Of a DNA stretch of 5,127 bases, positions 1-4,977 are shown one piece after another. Source of the DNA: Candidatus Methylomirabilota bacterium (GTDB lineage: Bacteria > Methylomirabilota > Methylomirabilia > Methylomirabilales > JACPAU01); NCBI GenBank assembly GCA_023249205.1, contig JAHFDC010000089.1, positions 1 through 5,127 of the forward strand, in the 5' to 3' direction. The notes under the pieces are model-generated. The model was not told where the DNA came from, did not search any database, and saw only the letters and a program-made list of their open reading frames with translations. The position numbers and the translations under genes are program-made. Numbering within the stretch: the stretch's first letter is position 1; every line of letters starts with the position of its first letter.

Positions 1-1
1 C

Positions 2-355
2 CCGATCCTCGAGCAAATCGCGGAGAAGCGCCGGGACTTGCAGGAGAAGCAGCAGGCGCTCGCCGCGTTCCGCCACCAGGCGGCCGGCAACGGCCACCAC
101 CTGGCCTCGTCCGAGTTCCTCGCCCTCCGGAAGCAGACCAGCTTCATCGGGGAAGAACTCCAGGCGGAGATCCAGAGGATCCACGACCTGGGCTGCCTGC
201 TGAAGGACCTGGACCTGCTCCTGGTGGACTTCCCGGCCCGGCGAGCGGGGCGGGACATCCTCCTGTGCTGGAAGGCGGACGAGGACCGCGTGGCCTTCTG
301 GCACGGGACCGATGAGGGGTTCGCGGGGCGCAAGCCGCTGGAGGAGGCCGATTGA
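2..355 (+). CDS. DUF2203 family protein, 5' end cut off by the window
   Basis: The reading frame is open from base 2, so the real start lies upstream; 117 residues are visible before the TGA at 353-355. The first candidate start in view is a TTG at 38. I treat it as an internal Leu codon because the frame continues upstream with a helical, charged sequence of the same character. The N-terminal two thirds look like a long charged helix pair. The C-terminal part carries the DUF2203 signature: GCLLKDLDLLLVDFP (191-235), then ILLCW, then WHG..DEGFAGRKPL (299-340). The family is a small cytoplasmic protein of about 120-140 residues with no established function, so only a few residues are probably missing. 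The thioesterase gene follows after 15 bases, suggesting one operon. Family assignment is from recall of the motif; I infer no biochemical role. Confidence 0.85.
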   Translation, partial: PILEQIAEKRRDLQEKQQALAAFRHQAAGNGHHLASSEFLALRKQTSFIGEELQAEIQRIHDLGCLLKDLDLLLVDFPARRAGRDILLCWKADEDRVAFWHGTDEGFAGRKPLEEAD

Positions 356-370
356 GGCCCGGAGGGCGCC

Positions 371-778
371 GTGCCCGATGAGACTATCCTCGCCCGCCTG
401 CTCCGCCGCGTGGACCGTTCCCCCTTCTGGAAGCTCCTGGGGATGGAACTCATCGGGGCGGAGGAAGGGCTGGCCCGCGTCCGGCTGACCTTGCGGCCGG
501 ACCTGCAGAACTCCCAGGGGATCATGCACGGGGGGGCGCTCGGCGCCCTGGTGGACTCGGCCGGGGGGCTCGCGGTCCTCACCGCGGGGGTGGACGGCCC
601 CATCCCCACCGTGGAGTACAGCCTGAACTTCCTGGCCCCCGTCGAGGGGGGAACCGTCACCGCCGAGGGACGCCTGCTTCGCCGCGGGCGCAGGATCGCC
701 GTCTCCGAGGTGACCGTCACCGACGAGGCGGGGCGCCTCATCGCCAAGGGGTTGGTGACCAACCTGGTCGCGGAGTGA
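371..778 (+). CDS. PaaI-type hot-dog fold acyl-CoA thioesterase
   Basis: This is a complete 135-residue protein starting at GTG. A GGAGG at 361-365 lies five bases upstream and supports this start. The length and layout match single hot-dog domain PaaI/YdiI-type thioesterases, which hydrolyse acyl- or aryl-CoA thioesters in the cytoplasm and usually work as dimers or tetramers. The family signature N47...HGG (53-55) followed by D62 on the central helix is present; D62 is at the position of the catalytic Asp of PaaI. The later part (VEYSLNFLAPV, then RLLRRGRRIAVSEVTVTDE, and a final A.G) gives the usual beta strands. The substrate cannot be read from sequence. It sits between DUF2203 and a ferredoxin, so aromatic or fatty acyl-CoA turnover is possible but unproven. 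Nothing is missing or broken. Confidence 0.92.
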   Translation: MPDETILARLLRRVDRSPFWKLLGMELIGAEEGLARVRLTLRPDLQNSQGIMHGGALGALVDSAGGLAVLTAGVDGPIPTVEYSLNFLAPVEGGTVTAEGRLLRRGRRIAVSEVTVTDEAGRLIAKGLVTNLVAE

Positions 779-806
779 GGCGGGAGCGCCGCGCCACGGA
801 GTCGCG

Positions 807-1157
807 ATGATCAACTACCGGCACCACATTTTCGTCTGCATGAACGCCCGCCCGCCCGGCCACCCCAAGGGGGACTGCGCCAGCAAGGGGGGGCGCGACA
901 CCATGGCCGCCTTCCAGGAGGAGATGGAGAAGCGGGGGCTGTGGGAGAAGGTGGGCCTGAACGGCTGCACCTGCCTCGGCCCCTGCCAGCTCGGGCCGAC
1001 GGTGGTGGTCTACCCCGAGGGGGTCTGGTACGGAAAGGTGGGGCCGGCGGACGCCCGGGAGATCATGGAGAAGCACATCGTGGGCGGGCAGCCGGTCGAG
1101 CGGCTCTTCCTGAAAACTCTCTTCGATCAGGTGCTCGGGAGCGGCCCACCGGCCTAG
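807..1157 (+). CDS. Thioredoxin-like [2Fe-2S] ferredoxin (Shethna/NuoE-like fold)
   Basis: This is a complete 116-residue protein. The ATG is preceded by GGAG at 798-801, five bases upstream. The next ATG (840) would remove Cys11, so the upstream start is preferred. Four cysteines match the thioredoxin-fold [2Fe-2S] pattern: C11, C24 (12 residues between), C56 and C60 (CLGPC). They are followed by the family's QLGPTVVVYPEGVWYGKV strand-turn-strand. A fifth cysteine, C54 (GCTCLGPC), lies just before the third ligand. Members are soluble one-electron carriers related to the 24-kDa subunit of Complex I; the partner enzyme is not identifiable here. The start is 28 bases after the thioesterase gene, so it probably belongs to the same operon. 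The C-terminal tail (ERLFLKTLFDQVLGSGPPA) is typical of the longer bacterial members. The stop TAG overlaps the stop of the opposing gene. Confidence 0.93.
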   Translation: MINYRHHIFVCMNARPPGHPKGDCASKGGRDTMAAFQEEMEKRGLWEKVGLNGCTCLGPCQLGPTVVVYPEGVWYGKVGPADAREIMEKHIVGGQPVERLFLKTLFDQVLGSGPPA

Positions 1158-1945
1158 CCTTCTCTGAGGATCAGCAGATAGCCGCCCGGATGCATCCCCT
1201 CGGGGGGAACGCGGTGCAGCACCGCCGTAAGCGGACGGCTCGTGGCGCGCAGGGTGAGGTGACGGGGGCGGGCGCCTCCGTCCTTCCCGAGGGACGCGAG
1301 CGCCTCCCGGAAGCCCGCCCGGTCCTCCTCCGGCAGAAGTTCCAGGAGTGCCCTGCCGACCGCCCCCGCCTCCGCCACCGCCAGGAAGGCCTCCGCTGAG
1401 GGGTTGAGGAAGACGGCGGCGCCGTTCGCATCCGCCTCCACCACGCCCTCCTCCAGATGCCGGAGGAGGTGCTCGTGGTGGCGCTTGAGGGCGAGGAGCT
1501 CCGTGACCACCTGCCGGGGCCGGAACCCGTCGTAGCCGAAGACCACATCCGCCGGCTCTGCCGTCCCCCCTCCGGCGGCGAGACCCTTCACGGCCTTCAG
1601 GAGATTCTCAGCCACCACGGGAAGGGGCCCCTTGGCCACGAAGGCCTGGGCCTCCAGCCCGGCCATCTCCCCCATATCCCGGGCCGCCAGGCCCGAGAAG
1701 ACGATCACCGGGATGTGCTTGAGGCGGGGATCCTCGCGCAGGTAGCGGCAGAGGCGGGCACCGTCCACCTTGGGCATGATGAGGTCCAGGATCAAGACAT
1801 CCGGCGGCTCGTCGCGTATGGCCCGCAGGGCCTCGAGGCCGTCGTAGGCTTTCCGGACCCCGAACCCGGCCTCCCGCAGCAGATCCCCTAGCGCCTCCAC
1901 GACGAACCGGTCATTGTCCGCGATCAGGATCCGCCGCTTCCTCAT
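1154..1945 (-). CDS. Response regulator: receiver domain plus C-terminal PAS domain
   Basis: The protein has 263 residues, starting at the ATG whose complement is 1943-1945. A GGGGAG-rich stretch lies just upstream. A longer in-frame extension to 2065 only reads the neighbouring gene out of frame and is rejected. Residues 4-122 form a REC domain: acidic pocket D10 and D12, phospho-acceptor D54 (LILDLIMP), S84 (VFSG) and K105 (VAKG). Residues about 155-263 form a PAS domain (HLLRHLEEGVVEADANG, then FLNPSAEAFL, ending GGYLLILREG). The protein stops where a HisKA domain would usually follow a PAS, so it has no kinase and no DNA-binding output. It probably receives phosphate from an unlinked kinase and signals by protein contact; the PAS ligand is unknown. 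Its start overlaps the upstream gene's stop (ATGA), implying translational coupling. Its stop overlaps the ferredoxin stop. Confidence 0.9.
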   Translation of the reverse strand: MRKRRILIADNDRFVVEALGDLLREAGFGVRKAYDGLEALRAIRDEPPDVLILDLIMPKVDGARLCRYLREDPRLKHIPVIVFSGLAARDMGEMAGLEAQAFVAKGPLPVVAENLLKAVKGLAAGGGTAEPADVVFGYDGFRPRQVVTELLALKRHHEHLLRHLEEGVVEADANGAAVFLNPSAEAFLAVAEAGAVGRALLELLPEEDRAGFREALASLGKDGGARPRHLTLRATSRPLTAVLHRVPPEGMHPGGYLLILREG

Positions 1946-2541
1946 CCGTTCTCCCCTCCCCTGCCCGCTGCTTTCAGCAGAATCGCCATGACCTGTTCCA
2001 GGCGCCGCCCGAGGGCTTCCGGACTCTTGTCCGCCCCCTTGTGCAGGAAGAGGGCCGGCGCACACTTCGCGAGGAGGGCCTTCATCGCATCATCCACCGG
2101 GCTCCCTGACACGAAGAGGATGGGAACGGGCGGGGAGACCCCCAGCCCCTTCTCGAGCGCCCGAAAGGCTATCCCGGTCGCAGCCCCGTTCAGAGGCGCC
2201 ATGATCAGGTCCAGGATCACCAGTTTCACGGGCAGTTGGTCATGGAAGCGAGCCGTCGCTCGGGCGAGCAGCTCGGCCCCGCCAGCGCACGCCTCCACGG
2301 TGGCCGCCATCCCCCGCCCCTGGAGCAGATCCCGGAGGAGCGTTCGGTAGAGCCGGTCGTCGTCGGCCACCAGGATGCACGAGAGTTGCGCCGGGGCCGG
2401 CGCGCTGGCCGCCGCCAGCGGGAGGCCGCAGGAGGAGCAGCGGACCTCGGGGCCCAGGTCAGCCCGGACCGTGTAGGTGTACACCTCCTCGTTGCACGCC
2501 GGGCAGAAGCGGAAGGAGCGTTTGGGGTCAGGGGTGGGCAT
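1942..2541 (-). CDS. Response regulator: N-terminal zinc ribbon plus receiver domain
   Basis: The protein has 199 residues with an ATG start at 2539-2541 (complement). A strong GGGGGAGG lies three bases upstream, slightly tight but the best site. Residues 10-41 contain C13-x2-C16 and C35-x2-C38 (CPAC and CSSC), a classic four-Cys zinc-ribbon or rubredoxin-like knuckle. A short Ala/Pro linker follows. A REC domain spans about 53-190: acidic D60-D61-D62, phospho-acceptor D111 (VILDLIM), S145 (FVSGS) and K168 (HKGAD). No helix-turn-helix or enzymatic output is present. The family role is to be phosphorylated by a histidine kinase or phosphotransfer protein. The zinc ribbon could serve partner or nucleic-acid binding, which is inference. 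It is the second gene of a three-receiver operon, 102 bases after the first, and its TGA overlaps the ATG of the REC-PAS gene. Confidence 0.9.
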   Translation of the reverse strand: MPTPDPKRSFRFCPACNEEVYTYTVRADLGPEVRCSSCGLPLAAASAPAPAQLSCILVADDDRLYRTLLRDLLQGRGMAATVEACAGGAELLARATARFHDQLPVKLVILDLIMAPLNGAATGIAFRALEKGLGVSPPVPILFVSGSPVDDAMKALLAKCAPALFLHKGADKSPEALGRRLEQVMAILLKAAGRGGENG

Positions 2542-2623
2542 GCGCCTCCCCCGGGGCCGGCGGGGGAGAAAGGTAACGGCGAGACCAGCCCCCTTCCACC
2601 CCCGCGGCCGACGCCACCGACTC

Positions 2624-2642
2624 CCCCCGAATCGCGCGGGGG
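2624..2642 (-). other. Small GC hairpin just after the first receiver gene
   Basis: The - strand reads CCCCCG, a seven-base loop, then CGGGGG, a perfect 6-bp stem lying one base beyond the TGA of the helical REC gene. No T-rich run follows, so it does not meet the usual intrinsic terminator pattern. It could slow 3' decay or attenuate expression between the first and second receiver genes, or be chance in a GC-rich spacer. The rest of the 102-base spacer shows only the ribosome binding site of the next gene. Confidence 0.35.
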
Positions 2643-2643
2643 C

Positions 2644-3261
2644 TCACTGGGCCTTCCGACGGCGGCTCTGGAGGGCGAGACCGATCGTGTTGATGAGTTT
2701 GGCCGGGTCCAGGGACTTGGTCACCGTCCAATCGGCCCCCACCTGGGAGGCCTTGATGTGCAGCCCGTCCTTGTCCAGGGCGCTCAGCATGATGACGGCG
2801 ATCTCTCTGGTGGTTTCGTCCCGCTTCAGCCGCCGACAGGTCTCGTAGCCGTCCATGCCGGACATCATGACGTCCAGGACAATCACATCGGGGTGGTGCT
2901 GCTTCGCCTGCTCGATTCCTCCTGTCCCGTTCTTCGCCGTGAGGACCTCGAACCCGCTGGCCTTCAGCCGATCCCGGACCATCGCGAGGATGAATGCCTC
3001 GTCGTCAATGATCAGCACGCGCCCCCGCAGGTCCGCGCTCACCGGGGCCGGGGCCACCTCGCCACCGGCCGGCGGCGTGGGGGGAGCGGGAGCGGGGGGC
3101 GACGGCGGCGGCGCCGAGAGGACCTGGACCCTCTCCCGGAGGTGACCCAGGGCACGGCCCCAGGTCGTCAGGAACTGAAGCGCCTCCTCCTCCAGCCGCG
3201 CGAGCTCGGCCAGCACGGTCTGCAGTTCCCGCTCCCACTTCTTGGAGACCGTCTCGCTCAT
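2644..3261 (-). CDS. Response regulator receiver protein with N-terminal helical region and Pro/Ala linker
   Basis: The chosen start is the ATG at 3259-3261 (complement), giving 205 residues (MSETVSKKWE...), with GGTGAGG just upstream. An in-frame TTG at 3292-3294 with GGAGG three bases upstream would add 11 residues and cannot be excluded. Residues 1-48 are an amphipathic, Glu/Leu/Arg-rich helical stretch, possibly a coiled coil. Residues 50-75 are a Pro/Ala-rich flexible linker. Residues 80-200 are a REC domain: D86 and D87, phospho-acceptor D130 (VIVLDVMM), S160 (MLSA) and K182 (VTKSLDP). The tail is basic (SRRRKAQ). No DNA-binding or enzymatic output follows. It is the first gene of the leftward receiver operon, divergent from the enoyl-CoA hydratase gene. 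The N-terminal helices may be a dimerisation or docking segment, which is inference. Confidence 0.9.
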   Translation of the reverse strand: MSETVSKKWERELQTVLAELARLEEEALQFLTTWGRALGHLRERVQVLSAPPPSPPAPAPPTPPAGGEVAPAPVSADLRGRVLIIDDEAFILAMVRDRLKASGFEVLTAKNGTGGIEQAKQHHPDVIVLDVMMSGMDGYETCRRLKRDETTREIAVIMLSALDKDGLHIKASQVGADWTVTKSLDPAKLINTIGLALQSRRRKAQ

Positions 3262-3361
3262 CGCCTCACCGACGCGGGGAGATCCATCGGGCAAACGCCT
3301 CCACCCCCCCGGGCAGCAAGAAACGCGCCAGGTGGGCGACGGCGTGCGGCTCGCCTTTCTG

Positions 3362-3390
3362 ATTGAAAACAGCGGTTTCCCTCTCTACAA
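3362..3390 (-). promoter_or_regulatory. Possible leftward promoter for the receiver operon, overlapping the rightward one
   Basis: Read on the - strand, TTGTAG (3385-3390) and TTCAAT (3362-3367) are 17 bases apart and occupy the same bases as the rightward promoter. The -35 match is poor (only TTG fits well) and the -10 match is 4 of 6. Transcription would begin near 3355, leaving a leader of about 90 bases to the receiver ATG. It is the best leftward candidate I can see in the spacer but is weak. Confidence 0.25.
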
Positions 3391-3391
3391 T
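3363..3391 (+). promoter_or_regulatory. Sigma70-type promoter for the enoyl-CoA hydratase/HemQ-like genes
   Basis: A -35 box TTGAAA (3363-3368) and a -10 box TACAAT (3386-3391) are separated by exactly 17 bases. They lie in the one clearly AT-richer stretch of an otherwise GC-rich window. Each box differs from consensus at one or two positions. The expected transcription start is near 3398, giving a leader of about 40 bases to the ATG at 3439. That leader consists largely of a tandem 15-bp repeat. Placement and spacing make this the most convincing promoter in view; no mapping data are available. Confidence 0.75.
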
Positions 3392-3421
3392 ACAGCCATC
3401 GTCCTGACAGCCATCGTCCTG
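3392..3421 (+). repeat. Perfect 15-bp tandem direct repeat (two copies)
   Basis: ACAGCCATCGTCCTG occurs twice, back to back (3392-3406 and 3407-3421), starting one base after the -10 box of the rightward promoter and spanning the expected transcription start. Both copies are identical. Possible meanings are paired operator sites, a duplicated leader element, or a simple recent slippage duplication. Confidence 0.9.
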
Positions 3422-3438
3422 TCGCCCCGGGAGAGCCC

Positions 3439-4215
3439 ATGGCCGCTGACGTCCTCCTCATGGAGGTGGCGGAGGGGATCGCCACCCTCACGATCAATCG
3501 CCCCGAGGTCCTGAACGCCCTCGACGACGCCATCAAGGCGCGTCTGGATGAGGCCCTGCGCGCACTGGAGCAGGACGGCGCGGTCGGGGCCGTGATCCTG
3601 ACGGGGGCGGGGGACCGGGCCTTCGTCAGCGGGGCCGACATCCGGAGCCTCGCGACGAAGGGGTCCCAGCACCGCCTCGGCCACGGGCTCGCCGAAACCT
3701 TCTCAGCCCTGGAGCGCCTGCCGAAGCCGACCATCGCGGCGGTGAACGGCTTCGCCCTGGGGGGCGGCTGCGAGCTGGCCCTGGCGTGCGACCTCCGGAT
3801 CGCCAGCGAGCGGGCCCGCTTCGGGCAGCCGGAGGTGAACCTGGGAATCCTGCCGGGCGCCGGGGGGACGCAGCGCCTGCCCCGCCTGGTGGGGGTCGGA
3901 AAGGCGAAAGAACTCATCTTCACCGGAGCGATCATTGACGCCGCCGAGGCCAAGAGCATCGGGCTCGTCAACCAGGTGGTCCCCCACGCGGACCTCCTGC
4001 CGCGGGCACGGGAGATGGCCCGCCTCATCCTGAGCAAGGGGCCGCTTGCGGTCCGGCTGGCGAAGGCGGCCATCAGCGTGGGGATGGCGGAGGGCATGCT
4101 CCCCGGCCTGGCCTTCGAGAAGATGGCCCAGGCGTTCCTGTTCACGACGGACGATCGGGCCGAGGGGATGCAGGCGTTCCTGGAGAAGCGGCCGCCCCGC
4201 TTCCGGGGGGAGTAG
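3439..4215 (+). CDS. Enoyl-CoA hydratase/isomerase (crotonase) family protein
   Basis: This is a complete 258-residue protein, the usual length for a single-domain crotonase. The ATG is preceded by GGGAGAG (3429-3435), a suitable ribosome binding site. It hydrates 2-enoyl-CoA to 3-hydroxyacyl-CoA in beta-oxidation or short-chain acyl-CoA metabolism in the cytoplasm. Signature regions are in order: NRPEVLNALD (20-29), SGADI (64-68) with A66 as oxyanion-hole donor, and NGFALGGGCELALACD (103-118) with G109 as the second donor and E112 as the first catalytic Glu. FGQPEVNLGILPGAGGTQRL (128-147) then carries E132, the second catalytic Glu. Both Glu residues, as in the mitochondrial hydratase, favour true hydratase activity over isomerase or dehalogenase roles. 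Chain-length preference cannot be read; short-chain crotonyl-CoA is likely. It has its own good promoter and is 42 bases ahead of the HemQ-like gene. Confidence 0.95.
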   Translation: MAADVLLMEVAEGIATLTINRPEVLNALDDAIKARLDEALRALEQDGAVGAVILTGAGDRAFVSGADIRSLATKGSQHRLGHGLAETFSALERLPKPTIAAVNGFALGGGCELALACDLRIASERARFGQPEVNLGILPGAGGTQRLPRLVGVGKAKELIFTGAIIDAAEAKSIGLVNQVVPHADLLPRAREMARLILSKGPLAVRLAKAAISVGMAEGMLPGLAFEKMAQAFLFTTDDRAEGMQAFLEKRPPRFRGE

Positions 4216-4257
4216 CGGGAGCCCGGAGCCGGCGGGGCTGGCAGCGCGGAGAGGGCG

Positions 4258-4968
4258 ATGGCGGAGAAGGAAGGGAAGCCAAGGCAGAAGCGCCAGTTCG
4301 TGCGGTTTGGGGCCTATCGGGTGGACCCGGCCTGGCGGCGCCTCCCGCAGGAGGAGCGGGATGCGTCCCGCAAGGAGTTCCTAGCCGCCCTGGAGGAGTC
4401 CCGGGCGAGCCTCATGATCCGGACCTACTCCTGCCTGGGGACCCGGGGGGACTGCGACTTCCTCCTGTGGATGATCAGCGACCGCCTGGAGGCGTTCCAG
4501 GAACTCCAGGCGAGCCTGCTGAAGAGCAGCCTCGGGAAGTACCTGGCCCTTCCCCACTCCTACCTGGCGATGACCAGGCGCTCGGTGTACGTGGACAAGC
4601 ACGTCCACGAGGGGCAGGAGGGGGTCCGCCTGGCCGTGAAGCCGGGGGAAGCGAAGTACCTCTTCGTCTACCCCTTCGTGAAGACCCGCGACTGGTACCG
4701 GCTGACGCGCTCGGCGCGGCAGGGGATGATGGACGAGCACATCACCGTCGGGCACCGGTACCCGACGGTGAAACTGAACACGAGCTACTCCTTCGGCCTG
4801 GACGATCAGGAGTTCGTTGTCGCCTTCGAGTCCGACGTCCCGGCCGATTTCCTGGACCTTGTGATGGAACTGCGAGAGACGGAGGCAAGCCGCTACACGG
4901 CGCGGGACACCCCGATCCTCACCGGGGTCGCGGTCCCGGCGGCGGAGATGCTCGAACTGCTGGGCTGA
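4258..4968 (+). CDS. Chlorite dismutase family protein, coproheme decarboxylase (HemQ/ChdC)-like
   Basis: This is a complete 236-residue protein. The ATG is preceded by GGAGAGGG at 4248-4255. It has the two ferredoxin-like halves of the chlorite dismutase family. The heme half carries YPFVKTRDWY (138-147) and MMDEHITVG (157-165). Known HemQ proteins decarboxylate coproheme III to heme b with a catalytic Tyr and a Lys four residues later; here they correspond to Y138 and K142. H161 is the expected proximal heme ligand. Thirteen residues after that His, true chlorite dismutases have the distal Arg and Firmicutes HemQ has Gln. Here the same offset gives N174, which argues against chlorite detoxification. 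The ending (LVMELRETEASRYT.RDTPI.TG) is typical of the Thermus/NC10-type branch. No other heme gene is in view. It is probably co-transcribed with the upstream crotonase. Coproheme decarboxylase is the best guess, not proven. Confidence 0.88.
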   Translation: MAEKEGKPRQKRQFVRFGAYRVDPAWRRLPQEERDASRKEFLAALEESRASLMIRTYSCLGTRGDCDFLLWMISDRLEAFQELQASLLKSSLGKYLALPHSYLAMTRRSVYVDKHVHEGQEGVRLAVKPGEAKYLFVYPFVKTRDWYRLTRSARQGMMDEHITVGHRYPTVKLNTSYSFGLDDQEFVVAFESDVPADFLDLVMELRETEASRYTARDTPILTGVAVPAAEMLELLG

Positions 4969-4977
4969 CGGGAAGGG

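Noticed and set aside
1946..2065. Forty-residue N-terminal extension of the REC-PAS protein
   Set aside because: It only translates the upstream gene in another frame with Gly/Ser/Pro-rich sequence. The ATG at 1945 has a good ribosome binding site and begins exactly at the REC domain.
2236..3366. Long rightward open frame (376 residues) across two receiver genes
   Set aside because: It runs antisense to two clear REC genes and across their spacer, with a low-complexity Gly/Arg/Pro product and no start context. It is a shadow.
3258..4145. Long leftward open frame (295 residues) opposite the enoyl-CoA hydratase gene
   Set aside because: Its product is dominated by Arg, Ser, Pro and Ala with no family motif, and it lies antisense to a gene with complete catalytic motifs. 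It is a GC-driven shadow.
4216..4257. Possible terminator between the crotonase and HemQ-like genes
   Set aside because: Only a 4-bp AGCC/GGCT stem is visible with no T run; the spacer mainly holds the ribosome binding site of the next gene.
4258..4968. True chlorite dismutase (perchlorate respiration)
   Set aside because: The distal Arg expected 13 residues after the proximal His is Asn here, there is no signal peptide, and no perchlorate reductase genes are nearby.
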